Positions 1-7,376 of a stretch of DNA of 20,920 bases are shown here, in pieces. The stretch's first letter is position 1. The number at the start of each line of letters is the position of its first letter. The notes under the pieces were generated by a model. That model searched no databases. It worked only from the letters and a program-made list of their open reading frames with translations, and was not told the DNA's origin. Made by a program: the position numbers and the translations under genes. The DNA is from DATILL01 sp035476575 (GTDB taxonomy: Bacteria > Actinomycetota > Actinomycetes > Mycobacteriales > JACQDL01), in the NCBI GenBank assembly GCA_035476575.1, contig DATILL010000142.1:1-20920 (forward strand), read 5' to 3'.

Positions 1-126
1 GTCCTCGGCGGCGGCGTCTACCGCCAAGGCGCTGGCACCATGACCACCACCAACTCACCAATCAGCGCCAACCTCGTGAACAACTGCGGCGGCAGCAACC
101 CGGCGGTACCCAACTGCACCGGCTGA
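1..126 (+). CDS. C-terminal end of a beta-helix repeat (POMP-like) protein, partial
   Basis: Frame 1 is open from the first base to TGA at 124-126 and gives 41 residues; the 5' part lies outside the window. It begins LGGGVYRQGAGTMTTTNSPI and continues with ISANLVNNCGG. This GGG(I/V)YxxG-TxT-TNSxISxN pattern is the typical unit of right-handed parallel beta-helix or polymorphic outer-membrane-type repeats, found in large secreted or surface proteins. Two cysteines near the end (NNCGG and PNCTG) could form a closing disulfide. Function cannot be named from the tail alone; an adhesin-like or carbohydrate-related surface protein is possible. A strong hairpin follows 50 bp after the stop. Confidence 0.6.
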   Translation, partial: VLGGGVYRQGAGTMTTTNSPISANLVNNCGGSNPAVPNCTG

Positions 127-175
127 CACACGACCACACCAGAGCCGGCTCTCACCCCGAGAGCACGTCTCATCT

Positions 176-236
176 ACTGACGCATCGGCACGACCCCACC
201 GCATCTGGTCGGTTGGGGTCGTGCCGATGCGTCAGT
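176..236 (+). terminator. 23-bp perfect hairpin terminator
   Basis: Arms 176-198 and 214-236 are exact reverse complements (23 bp) around a 15-nt loop. The sequence after the stem reads GACCTTTTCG, so a short T run follows. It lies just downstream of the stop of the beta-helix protein and is best read as its transcription terminator. The stem is much longer than a usual intrinsic terminator in such GC-rich genomes. A 12-bp palindrome AGAGCCGGCTCT lies just before it at 141-152. Confidence 0.7.
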
Positions 237-430
237 GACCTTTTCGTCCAGGCCGCCGGAGTAAGCCAGCTCGCTCCTGGAGCGCCCGTCCAAGACCAAG
301 CTCATCGGCACCCGGACAGGCGACCGCGGTCACCCATGCTGCAGCTCCGCAAGATAACCGCCGCCCGCCGGGACACCACGGACCTCGGTCCGAGATGAAC
401 AGTAGAACGTCTACCTGTTGAGGAGCCACG

Positions 431-619
431 CTAGTAGACCCGTACCACCGCATCCATGTCCTGCTCCCTCAGACGGTCCCTGAGCCGCCATACCCGGTCG
501 CTGCCGCTCAGCTTCGGATCGTCCGCCAGGTCGTCACGCTGGACCATCCAGAGGACAGCTTCGAGGTCTGCGAGCAGGTCAGGGGTGTTCGAGCAGTGCT
601 GGAGGAAGTGCGGTGTCAC
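431..619 (-). CDS. Hypothetical small protein or gene remnant
   Basis: This is a 62-residue frame from a GTG start. It contains a charged, helix-like stretch (DLLADLEAVLWMVQRDDLAD followed by DRVWRLRDRLREQ). Third codon positions are mostly G or C and the composition looks protein-like, unlike most shadow frames here. There is no ribosome binding site, and the upstream end runs into the 16-bp tandem repeat, so the N-terminus may have been lost. I do not recognise the family. It could be the tail of a decayed gene. Confidence 0.3.
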   Translation of the reverse strand: MTPHFLQHCSNTPDLLADLEAVLWMVQRDDLADDPKLSGSDRVWRLRDRLREQDMDAVVRVY

Positions 620-667
620 GGGTGTGCGATGTCACGGGTGTGCGGCGTCACGGGTGTGCGGCGTCAC
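615..667. repeat. 16-bp tandem repeat, about 3.3 copies
   Basis: Copies begin at 615, 631 and 647 with unit GTCACGGGTGTGCGGC; the first ends in AT instead of GC. A partial GTCAC begins at 663. It sits about 70 bp before the thiolase start. Confidence 0.8.
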
Positions 668-737
668 AGCCGGCCGGGTCGCCGTACGTGGGTATCGTGA
701 TCCTCATCAGCCGAAACCGCCGTACCGGAGGTCTGTC

Positions 738-1934
738 ATGGCTGGATCTGTGATCGTCAGCGGTGCTCGTACGCCGATCGGCCGGCTGCTCGGCTCGCTG
801 AAGGACCTCTCCGCTGCCGACCTCGGCGGGCACGCCATCAGGGCCGCCCTGGAGCGGTCCGGGGCCAACCCCGGCCAGGTGCAGTACGTGATCATGGGTC
901 AGGTGCTGCAGGCGGGCGCCGGGCAGGTCCCGTCCCGGCAGGCCGCGGTGAAGGCCGGCATCCCGATGAGCGTGCCGTCGATCACCATCAACAAGGTCTG
1001 CCTGTCCGGGCTGGACGCGATCGCACTGGCCGACCAGCTCATCCGGGCCGGCGAGCTCGACATCGTGGTGGCCGGCGGGATGGAGTCGATGACGAACGCG
1101 CCGCACCTGCTGCCGAGGTCCCGCTCGGGCTACAAGTACGGCTCCGTCGAGGTGCTGGACGCCATGGCGTACGACGGGCTGACCGACGTGTTCGACAAGG
1201 TGCCGATGGGGGAGTCGACTGAGCGGCACAACGGCCGGCTCGGCATTGGCCGGGCGGAGCAGGACGAGTTCGCCGCCCGCTCGCACCAGCGGGCCGCCGA
1301 GGCCGCCAAGAACGGGCTCTTCGACGACGAGATCGTGCCGGTCGAGATCCCGCAGCGCCGGGGCGACCCCATCGTGTTCGACGCCGACGAGGGGGTGCGT
1401 GGCGAGACCACCGTGGAGTCGCTGGGCAAGCTGCGGCCGGCGTTCGCCACGGACGGCACCATCACCGCCGGCTCGGCCTCGCAGATCTCCGATGGGGCGG
1501 CGGCCGTCGTGGTGATGTCGCGGGCCCGGGCCGAGGAGTTCGGCATGCCGGTGCTGGCCGAGATCGGGGCACACGGCAACGTGGCCGGCCCGGACAACTC
1601 GCTGCAGTCCCAGCCGTCCAACGCGATCAACCACGCGCTCGGCAAGCAGGGGCTCAGCGTCGATGACCTCGACCTGATCGAGATCAACGAGGCGTTCGCG
1701 TCGGTCGCCATCCAGTCGATGCGGGACCTGGGCGTCGGCTCGGACCGGGTCAACGTCAACGGCGGCGCGATCGCGCTCGGCCACCCGATCGGGATGAGCG
1801 GCGCGCGGATCGTGCTGCACCTGGCGCTGGAGCTCGGCCGGCGGGGCGGCGGGGTCGGCGCGGCGGCGCTGTGCGGCGGCACCGGCCAGGGCGACGCGCT
1901 GATCCTCACGGTGCCCGCCCGAGCTGGTTCGTGA
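738..1934 (+). CDS. Thiolase (acetyl-CoA C-acetyltransferase)
   Basis: A 398-aa enzyme, the usual thiolase length, that condenses or cleaves acyl-CoA thioesters. All catalytic motifs are present: nucleophile Cys88 in NKVCLSG, NEAFA at 317-321, His349 in GHPIG and the second catalytic Cys379 in LCGGTG. The start ATG at 738 has a perfect GGAGG at 727-731 with a 6-nt gap, and MAGSVIVSGARTPIG matches the family N-terminus. Frames starting further upstream add unrelated residues. The MeaB gene follows after 55 bp, so the pair may act in short-chain acyl-CoA/propionyl-CoA metabolism. Biosynthetic acetoacetyl-CoA thiolase and degradative beta-ketothiolase cannot be told apart here. The stop codon lies inside a 15-bp tandem repeat. 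Confidence 0.95.
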   Translation: MAGSVIVSGARTPIGRLLGSLKDLSAADLGGHAIRAALERSGANPGQVQYVIMGQVLQAGAGQVPSRQAAVKAGIPMSVPSITINKVCLSGLDAIALADQLIRAGELDIVVAGGMESMTNAPHLLPRSRSGYKYGSVEVLDAMAYDGLTDVFDKVPMGESTERHNGRLGIGRAEQDEFAARSHQRAAEAAKNGLFDDEIVPVEIPQRRGDPIVFDADEGVRGETTVESLGKLRPAFATDGTITAGSASQISDGAAAVVVMSRARAEEFGMPVLAEIGAHGNVAGPDNSLQSQPSNAINHALGKQGLSVDDLDLIEINEAFASVAIQSMRDLGVGSDRVNVNGGAIALGHPIGMSGARIVLHLALELGRRGGGVGAAALCGGTGQGDALILTVPARAGS

Positions 1935-1975
1935 CGGCCCGTTCCGTGACGGCCCGTTCCGTGACGGCCCGTTCC
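1931..1975. repeat. 15-bp tandem repeat, 3 exact copies
   Basis: The unit GTGACGGCCCGTTCC starts at 1931, 1946 and 1961. The first copy contains the thiolase TGA stop, so the array lies exactly at the gene end and fills most of the thiolase-meaB gap. Confidence 0.9.
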
Positions 1976-1989
1976 GTGCCTGCCGGTCG

Positions 1990-2964
1990 GTGACGCCAGT
2001 GCGCCGCGCGGTCGACGTCCCCGCCCTGGTGGAGCGCGCCCGGGCGGGTGACCCGCGGGCGGTCGCCCGGCTGGTCTCGCTGGTCGAGGACGCCAGCCCG
2101 CGGCTGCGGGAGGTGGCCGAGGCGCTGGCGCGGTACACCGGCCACGCGCAGGTGGTCGGGCTGACCGGCTCGCCGGGGGTCGGCAAGTCGACCTCGACAT
2201 CGGCGCTGGTGACGGCGTTCCGGGCGGCCGGCCGGCGGGTCGGGGTGCTCGCGGTGGACCCGTCGTCGCCGTTCTCCGGTGGCGCGCTGCTCGGCGACCG
2301 GGTCCGGATGCAGGACCACGCGACCGACGCGGGGGTGTTCATCCGCTCGATGGCCTCCCGGGGCCACCTGGGCGGGCTGTCCTGGGCCACCCCGCAGGCG
2401 CTGCGGGTGCTGGACGCGGCCGGCTGCGACGTGGTGCTGGTGGAGACAGTCGGTGTTGGCCAGGCCGAGGTGGAGATCGCCTCGCTGGCCGACACCACGC
2501 TGGTGCTGCTCGCGCCCGGCATGGGCGACGGCATCCAGGCGGCGAAGGCGGGCATCCTGGAGATCGCCGACGTCTTCGTGGTGAACAAGGCCGACAGGGA
2601 CGGCGTCGACGCGACCGTCAAGGACCTGCGGTACATGCAGTCCCTGGGTGGCCGGCACGACAAGCCGGGTGCCTGGCGACCGCCGATTGTGAAGACCGTC
2701 GCCTCGCGCGGCGAGGGGGTTGGCGACGTGATGGACGCCGTCGACCGGCACCGCGCGTGGATGGCGGAGCACGGCGAGCTGGACCGCCGTCGGCAGGCCC
2801 GGTCGGCCGGTGAGATCGAGGCGATCGCGCTCGCCGCGCTCCGGGAGAAGATGGACGAGGTGCACGGTTCGGCCGCCCTGCAGGCGCTGGCTGAGCGGGT
2901 GGCCGGCGGCGAGCTCGACCCGTACGCCGCTGCCGACAAGCTGGTCAGCGCCATCACCGTCTGA
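1990..2964 (+). CDS. meaB: Methylmalonyl-CoA mutase-associated GTPase MeaB
   Basis: A 324-aa G3E-family P-loop GTPase that gates adenosylcobalamin loading and protects B12-dependent methylmalonyl-CoA mutase or related acyl-CoA mutases in the cytoplasm. Visible motifs are Walker A GSPGVGKST (60-68), the family signature VDPSSPFSGGALLGDR (about 89-104), the switch segment ETVGVGQAE (152-160) and the guanine-specificity motif NKAD (199-202). The C-terminal helical region (about 265-324) is the dimerisation arm. The start is GTG at 1990; no good ribosome binding site is visible, so expression may depend on the upstream thiolase transcript. No mutase subunit gene is in the window, so the client enzyme is encoded elsewhere. 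Confidence 0.95.
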   Translation: MTPVRRAVDVPALVERARAGDPRAVARLVSLVEDASPRLREVAEALARYTGHAQVVGLTGSPGVGKSTSTSALVTAFRAAGRRVGVLAVDPSSPFSGGALLGDRVRMQDHATDAGVFIRSMASRGHLGGLSWATPQALRVLDAAGCDVVLVETVGVGQAEVEIASLADTTLVLLAPGMGDGIQAAKAGILEIADVFVVNKADRDGVDATVKDLRYMQSLGGRHDKPGAWRPPIVKTVASRGEGVGDVMDAVDRHRAWMAEHGELDRRRQARSAGEIEAIALAALREKMDEVHGSAALQALAERVAGGELDPYAAADKLVSAITV

Positions 2965-2976
2965 CCCTGCGGCCAG

Positions 2977-3010
2977 TCCGGTGCCGTCACGTCCGGTGCC
3001 CTCACGTCCG
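2977..3010. repeat. 15-bp tandem repeat, 2.3 copies
   Basis: TCCGGTGCCGTCACG at 2977-2991 is followed by TCCGGTGCCCTCACG at 2992-3006 and a partial TCCG. It starts 13 bp after the meaB stop codon. Confidence 0.8.
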
Positions 3011-3088
3011 ACTGTTTTTGGGGTGGCCGACCGGCCGATCTCCGTTGAGTGGACCGGGTGCATGTCAGCTCTATGGTTTGGTCGGTCT

Positions 3089-3163
3089 TCATGTTGGGCT
3101 CCGTTGAGGAAGAACAAGCGCTACCGAGCCTCCATTGTGATCGAGCTCCACTTTCAGGGCCAT
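3089..3163 (-). CDS. Possible 24-aa peptide
   Basis: ATG at 3163 (minus) is preceded by AAGGAG with a 6-nt gap, one of the best ribosome binding sites in the window. The frame codes for 24 residues beginning MALKVELDHNGGSVALVLPQ and stops at 3089. Its stop overlaps another ATG in an ATGA arrangement; the frame opened there begins MKTDQTIELTCTRSTQ and looks real for only a few residues. I do not recognise the peptide. It may be a leader peptide, a real microprotein or a gene-start relic. Confidence 0.3.
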   Translation of the reverse strand: MALKVELDHNGGSVALVLPQRSPT

Positions 3164-3301
3164 ACTGTTCTCCTTCGGCGTTCCTGTACTTCCAGAAGAA
3201 TAGCGGCGACCCCCGACAGAACCATCCTCACGCTGAGCGCCCGCGAAAAGGATGTAACAGACTTCGGTGAGTGCTGCGGCGGCTGCCACAGCGGTCCCGG
3301 T

Positions 3302-3335
3302 GGCAAGCCGGTCACCTCAAGGCGACCGGCTTGCC
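3302..3335 (-). terminator. Hairpin terminator after the HNH gene
   Basis: GGCAAGCCGGTC (3302-3313) and GACCGGCTTGCC (3324-3335) form a perfect 12-bp stem with a 10-nt loop. It lies 22 bp beyond the HNH gene stop on the minus strand. No T run follows, which is common for actinobacterial hairpin terminators. Confidence 0.6.
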
Positions 3336-3356
3336 GCACCCGAACTGGTCGTGGGC

Positions 3357-4646
3357 TCATGCGGTTCGTTTTCGGTGTCGGTGGTGTCGGATGGGTTTTC
3401 GCTCCGGGTCGACTGATGGTGGGGGTAGGAGCTCGGGTAGTCCGTCTTCTGCTATGTGTACGTCCCAGCCGTTGTGGTGGACGGCGCGGTGGTGGTGTCC
3501 GCAGAGGAGGACGCCGTTGTTCTGGTCGGTGCGGCCGCCGTTGGCCCAGTGGACGCAGTGGTGGACCTGGCACCACTGGTACGGCCGGTCACAGCCAGGG
3601 AAGACACACCCGCGGTCGCGGAGAACAATCGCGCGGCGGGCCGCGCCGACATAATGGCGGGAGCCGCGCCCCAGGTCCAGCACCAAGCTCTCCCCGCCCA
3701 GCACCGCAGGGATGACGTGCGCGTCGCAGGCGAGGCGGCGGACCTGGCTGGCCGGGAGGACGTCGCCGGTGGGCAGCGTCCCGACGCCGGTGGCGGCGGC
3801 GAGCTTGTCATACGGCATGGTGACGATGAGGGTGGGTCGTTCCCCGCCGTTGTCGGGCAGCTCCCCCATCCGCAGGGACCGCTCGGCCAGGTCCACCAGC
3901 GCGTCCGCCATCTGCTGCCCGTGGGTCCGCTCGTCCCGCACCCCGGCCTCCGGGTCGGCCGGCCGTGGTGCGGCCAGCGGGTCGAGCGCGACCCGCAGCG
4001 TCTCCGCCCCCTCGGTGTCCAGGAAGCCCGAGATGCGCTTGAGGCCTGGCCCGGCGGGACAGATCCGCAGGTCACGGCGGGTGTAGGCCTCGGCGGCCTC
4101 CCGCTCGGCCTGGCGGCGGAGCAGCTCCTCGCCGTGGTCGGGATCGACCACGTCCAGCACGCGCCGGCCGAGCAGCGCGACCTCGCCAGGATCGAACGTG
4201 CCGGAGTGCGCGACCAGCTCCCGCTCCGCCGCGGCCCGGGTCGCCGCCGGGGTCTCCGCCGGCAGCGCCCGGACCGCGTCCGCGATCACCCGCGCGTGCT
4301 CGACGCTGATGGCCCCGTCGGCGAGCGCCGCCGCGGTCTCCGGCAGGTCGCCGTCCAGGGCCTTGGCGAGGCGGAGGAGCCGCCCCGCCTCACCGGGCCG
4401 CACGTTCAGGCTGTCCCGCAGCCACGCCGTCATGTTCGGCGCGTCATGCGCGGCAGCCAGCCTCCGGGACTCCGCCTCCCGCACCAACGGCAGAAGCAAC
4501 GTCCCCGTGATCTGCCCGAGCTGTTGGTGCACCCGCACCAGCAGATCCCCCACCGCCGCGTCGGAAAGCCCCCACAACCGCGCGTCACGACACGAGCCAA
4601 GCAGCACCGAGAGCTGCTCGACCACCGACGCGACCACATCCGACAT
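3357..4646 (-). CDS. HNH endonuclease domain protein of the DUF222 / 13E12 family
   Basis: A 429-aa protein. The N-terminal two thirds is the all-helical DUF222 domain (with VEHARVIADAVRALP). The last ~90 residues carry an HNH nuclease domain: GCVFPGCDRP (zinc CxxxxC), then CQVHHCVHWANGG, NNGVLLCGHHH and HHNGWDV. Such proteins are abundant repetitive-family proteins in actinobacteria. Nuclease activity is inferred from the motif; the biological role (mobile-element nuclease, DNA repair or defence) is not known. The ATG at 4646 (MSDVVASV) is preferred to a TTG 60 bp upstream because the extra residues are Gly-rich and low complexity, but neither has a clear ribosome binding site. It stands alone next to an insertion-sequence graveyard. 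Confidence 0.85.
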   Translation of the reverse strand: MSDVVASVVEQLSVLLGSCRDARLWGLSDAAVGDLLVRVHQQLGQITGTLLLPLVREAESRRLAAAHDAPNMTAWLRDSLNVRPGEAGRLLRLAKALDGDLPETAAALADGAISVEHARVIADAVRALPAETPAATRAAAERELVAHSGTFDPGEVALLGRRVLDVVDPDHGEELLRRQAEREAAEAYTRRDLRICPAGPGLKRISGFLDTEGAETLRVALDPLAAPRPADPEAGVRDERTHGQQMADALVDLAERSLRMGELPDNGGERPTLIVTMPYDKLAAATGVGTLPTGDVLPASQVRRLACDAHVIPAVLGGESLVLDLGRGSRHYVGAARRAIVLRDRGCVFPGCDRPYQWCQVHHCVHWANGGRTDQNNGVLLCGHHHRAVHHNGWDVHIAEDGLPELLPPPSVDPERKPIRHHRHRKRTA

Positions 4647-4786
4647 AGAAGAAGAATAAACAGAGCCACCGACAGAACCGCCCCGGCCAGCCTGGGCGCC
4701 CGGCAAAAACGTGAGCGGGGCTCAAGTGATCAAGCCGACAGGCCTTTGATGTTATATCGGAAATGTTGAGCGATGGGTAGGGGTGG

Positions 4787-5107
4787 ATGGGGCGGCGGGA
4801 ACCGTTGCGGTTCGATGAGCGGGAGGTCATCTCTCGTGAGCTGAGCCGGGGCCGTAGGCCCCGGCATGTCGGCAGGAATCTCGGGTGGCATCATTCCACG
4901 ATCTATGATGAGATCGACCGGAATAGTGGCACGGAGGGTTGTCGGGCGGTTGACGCGCAGCGCCGGGCCTATGCGAGCCGTGCTCGGCCGAAGGGCCGGA
5001 GGCTCGAAGAGTCGCCCCGGCTGCATGACGCGGTGGACGAGGGCCTGCGGCAAAAGTGGTCGCCCGAGCAGGTCGGTAGGAGGCTCAGACCCGAATCCGC
5101 GATTAGC
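4787..5107 (+). pseudogene. IS30-family transposase, N-terminal fragment
   Basis: From ATG 4787, about 105 residues match the helix-turn-helix front of IS30 transposases: EPLRFDEREVISRELSRG, then HHSTIYDEIDRN, YRAVDAxRRAYASRARPKGR (with small changes) and WSPEQVGRRLRPE. After RPESAISR the similarity stops and the frame runs into unrelated Gly/Val-rich residues. The DDE catalytic domain is missing, so no active transposase is made. It is the first of three transposase relics in a row. Confidence 0.75.
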
Positions 5108-5242
5108 CGGGTGAGCTGGTCTTTGGCTGGTGTGGTTGGTGGTTCCCGGGGTTGTTTCGGTGTCCGGTGTTCTGATGGCCCGGGGGTGGCGCGCCGGGTT
5201 CGCGTGTTCCAGTGGTGGATCCGGGGCCGGCGGGCCGGGTGG

Positions 5243-5418
5243 TCAGGTCGGGGTGGGTAGGGCGCGGATGCGGGTGAGGACCTCAGCGAGGAGGGGGTGG
5301 CCGGGGGGTGGTCGCAGGGTGTGGGCGTGGCGGGTCAGGCGGGCCGGGATGGCGATCAGTCGCCGGTGCAGGGTGGCGATCATGGCTTGGCCGTCGCGGA
5401 CGCCGTGTCCGGTGAGGT
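5243..5418 (-). pseudogene. IS1380-like transposase, C-terminal fragment
   Basis: Read on the minus strand, the segment ends with MIATLHRRLIAIPARLTRHA, then LRPPPGHPLLAEVLTRIRALPTPT and a stop at 5243. This resembles the conserved tail of IS1380-type transposases (arginine-rich helix, HxP-type loop and a last helix). About 55 residues remain. Similarity ends at 5418, exactly where the terminal repeat of the IS3-like remnant begins, so that element probably inserted into this transposase gene. Family assignment is by pattern memory only. Confidence 0.5.
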
Positions 5419-6109
5419 GCGTCTGACTTTGTGAGCAAGATCGGCTGGAAGTATCCAACCATCAGTGGTCTTGTTCTCCTGGTGTTGTCTCCTGCTGGGT
5501 TCGACGGTAGGGGGTTCGGGCGGTCCGGGTGGCGGCGAGCCTGTCGCGGCGGGCTTGGCGGATCGCCTCGCCGCGGCCGGTGTGCTCGTTGTCGGGGATG
5601 AGGTAGCCGATGCCGGCGTGCAGCCGGATGGTGTTGTGCTCGTCGTGGATTCGGTCGAGCCCTGCTTCGAGCTCGCTGGGGTCGCCGATCGCCTCTAGGC
5701 GTGGCCACTGGCCCTTGACGTGCCCGAGCAGGGTCTCGATGCAGGCCTGGTCGGTGGGGGTGTGCGGGCGGCCGAGCTGCTGGGCGATGGCGAGCGCGGC
5801 CGCCTCCGCCGAGCCCCCCGGCCGGCCCGGCACCGCCGCGACCAGCGCGGCCAGCGCACCGTGCTTGGCGACCTGGCAGGCGCGCGCGGTCCACCCGCCA
5901 CCGGTCGGCCGCCTCCCGCTGGGTGGCCTGCCCAGCCAGCACCTGCACGAAGATCTCCCACCTCTCGCCCGGCGACAGCCGCCGCCGAGCCCGCCCCGCA
6001 CAAGCTGGCTCCGTACCCACCTGCCCCAACCTCCCAGACCAGTGATCCTGCTGTCCTCACCGGCGGTTGGGTATTTTCCGACCGGGATGTTGCTCACGAA
6101 GCCAGACGC
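5419..6109. mobile_element. IS3-like insertion sequence remnant with terminal inverted repeats
   Basis: The ends are imperfect inverted repeats of about 42-45 bp. The left end begins GCGTCTGACTTTGTGAGCAA at 5419. The complement of the right end begins GCGTCTGGCTTCGTGAGCAA at 6109, and both continue to a TATCCAACC / TACCCAACC block. Between them lies one broken transposase gene on the minus strand. At about 690 bp the element is well short of a full IS3-type element, in line with an internal deletion. Left of it is an IS1380-like fragment, right of it a TPR-protein fragment, so the insertion and later rearrangement joined unrelated sequences. Confidence 0.65.
5462..6029 (-). pseudogene. IS3-like transposase, frameshifted and internally deleted
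   Basis: The N-terminal part (ATG near 6029) has a transposase helix-turn-helix, RRRLSPGERWEIFVQVLAGQ then ATQREAADRWRVDR. Around 5880-5900 the reading frame changes, and the match continues as QVAKHGALAALVAAVPGRPG. It then jumps directly to the integrase-core tail: RPHTPTDQACIETLLGHVKG (with the last catalytic Glu), TIRLHAGIGYLIPDNEHTGR and GEAIRQARRDRLAATR, ending at 5462. The middle of the catalytic domain, including the two Asp of the DDE triad, is absent. The gene cannot make an active enzyme. Confidence 0.7.
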
Positions 6110-6136
6110 AAAGCGTCCGGGTGTAGCGCGCCCGAC

Positions 6137-6617
6137 ACACCGCCACCCCGCACGCTCGCCTTCTACCAGCTCATCCAGGCCCGCGCCCACGCCCGAGCCG
6201 GCGACCGGCGCGCGGCCGGCACCACCCTCGCAACCTCCGAACGGCTATCCGAACGGTTACTCGGCCACGCAGCCCGCCACACCGGCGACGACCCGGGCTG
6301 GATCGACTTCGACCACGCCCGGCTCGGCGCCGACGCCGTTGAGATCCACCGTGACCTCGGCCAACCCGCCCAGGCATGGCGCTGGAACACGCAAGCCGCG
6401 ACCACCACCGACCGTTTCGCCCGCTCCCATGGTCTCCGCCTCGCCGTCCTCGCCAGCACTTACCTGCATGCCGCACCCCCGACATCGACATCGCCTCCAT
6501 CACGGCCACCTCGCCGTCGACGTGCTCTCCCGCGTCGCCTCCACCCGCGCCCGCGACTACACCCTCGACCTCCTGGCACGACGAACCTGCCGTCCAACCC
6601 GCATGATCAGGGCCTAG
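6137..6617 (+). pseudogene. C-terminal TPR-domain fragment of an XRE/TPR-type regulator
   Basis: From about 6137 a frame reads TLAFYQLIQARAHARAGDRR, then GDDPGWIDFDHARLGADAVE and HRDLGQPAQAWRWN, which is tetratricopeptide-like helical repeat sequence. Near 6470-6500 the frame shifts, and the conserved end appears as HLAVDVLSRVASTRARDYTL DLL, stopping at 6615-6617. The V-D-VLSR-x-STRARDY ending is what I know from the tails of actinobacterial XRE regulators that carry C-terminal TPR repeats. The N-terminal half is missing and the fragment begins right after the IS3-like remnant, so it is a truncated, frameshifted relic. Confidence 0.55.
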
Positions 6618-6707
6618 CCCCACCTGGCCGGGCTCGGGCAGGACACACGCCAGGTATGCCGCGGCGATATGGTGGGTGGCAGTCGTGATCTTCAGAACGG
6701 ACCGTGG

Positions 6708-7376
6708 ATGCTGAACATCTTCGCCCGCGCCTCGATCTCCAAGGCGGTCGCACCGCTGGGCAGCCGGCTGGCCCGGGCCGGCGTCACGCCGGACGTCATC
6801 ACGGTGGTCGGCACGCTCGGCGCGGTGGTGGGCGCGCTGGCGTTCTTCACCCGGGGCGTGTTTTTCGTGGGCACGCTGATCGTCTGGTTCTTCGTGATGC
6901 TGGACATGGTGGACGGCGCGGTAGCCCGGGCTAGGGGCTACTCCACCACGTTCGGCGCGGTGCTGGACTCAAGCTGCGACCGGATCGCCGACGCGGCCGT
7001 GTTCGGCGCGCTGGCCTGGTGGTTCGCCGGCCCGGGGCAGAGCCGCCCGCTGCTGGCGGCCAGCCTGCTCTGCCTGGTGCTCGGCACGCTCACGTCGTAC
7101 GTCAAGGCCCGCGCGGAGGGAGCCGGGCTGACCTGTGACGTCGGGTGGGCTGAGCGGACCGAGCGGCTGATCATCGTGCTGGTGGGCACCGGGCTGGACG
7201 GGCTCGGCGTGCCGTTCGCCCAGGCTGCGGCGCTGTGGCTGCTGGCCGGCCTGTCCGTCGTCACCGTGGCGCAGCGGCTGGCCGAGGTGCACCGCCAGTC
7301 CAGTGCCCGCCAGTCCACTGCCCGGCAGGCGCTGGCTGGCGACCCGGCCGGCGCCGGCCCGGCGGACCGCCCATGA
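6708..7376 (+). CDS. pgsA: Phosphatidylinositol phosphate synthase (CDP-alcohol phosphotransferase)
   Basis: A 222-aa integral membrane enzyme that joins CDP-diacylglycerol to inositol-1-phosphate, the first committed step to phosphatidylinositol and its mannosides. The CDP-alcohol phosphotransferase signature DGxxARx8GxxxDxxxD is complete in DGAVARARGY followed by FGAVLDSSCD. About six hydrophobic helices are visible. SYVKARAEGAGL and AERTERL are typical of the actinobacterial PI-phosphate synthase branch. ATG 6708 (MLNIFARASISK) aligns with the family start; an upstream ATG at 6669 would add 13 atypical residues. Its stop overlaps patA in ATGA. The usual upstream HIT-family gene is absent, replaced by IS remains. 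Confidence 0.93.
   Translation: MLNIFARASISKAVAPLGSRLARAGVTPDVITVVGTLGAVVGALAFFTRGVFFVGTLIVWFFVMLDMVDGAVARARGYSTTFGAVLDSSCDRIADAAVFGALAWWFAGPGQSRPLLAASLLCLVLGTLTSYVKARAEGAGLTCDVGWAERTERLIIVLVGTGLDGLGVPFAQAAALWLLAGLSVVTVAQRLAEVHRQSSARQSTARQALAGDPAGAGPADRP

Larger units (their letters stand above)
127..737. other. Mostly non-coding stretch before the thiolase gene
   Basis: Apart from the hairpin at 176-236, a doubtful minus-strand ORF at 431-619 and a 16-bp tandem repeat at 615-667, I see no gene here. The thiolase reading frame stays open upstream to 456, but those residues (Arg/Ser-rich) do not belong to the thiolase family. Near the thiolase start, TATCGT at 693-698 could be a -10 box; no convincing -35 box is visible. 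Confidence 0.5.
2965..3356. other. Intergenic region between meaB and the HNH gene
   Basis: This 392-bp gap separates two convergent genes. It holds a 15-bp tandem repeat (2977-3010), a T5 run at 3014-3018 that could end the meaB transcript, a possible 24-codon minus-strand ORF (3089-3163) with a good ribosome binding site, and a 12-bp perfect hairpin (3302-3335). The central part has visibly lower GC than its neighbours. Confidence 0.5.

Noticed and set aside
456..737. Longer thiolase starting at 456
   Set aside because: The added residues are Arg/Ser-rich and include the tandem repeat. ATG 738 has a perfect ribosome binding site and the family N-terminus.
648..3092. Minus-strand open frame of 814 codons opposite thiolase and meaB
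   Set aside because: It is antisense to two clear enzymes, is full of Arg/Ala/Pro/Ser low-complexity sequence and has no domain. Long antisense frames are normal in very GC-rich genes.
4647..4706. TTG start extending the HNH protein by 20 residues
   Set aside because: The extension is Gly-rich, unlike the family, and ATG 4646 gives a normal start; neither has a strong ribosome binding site, so some doubt remains.
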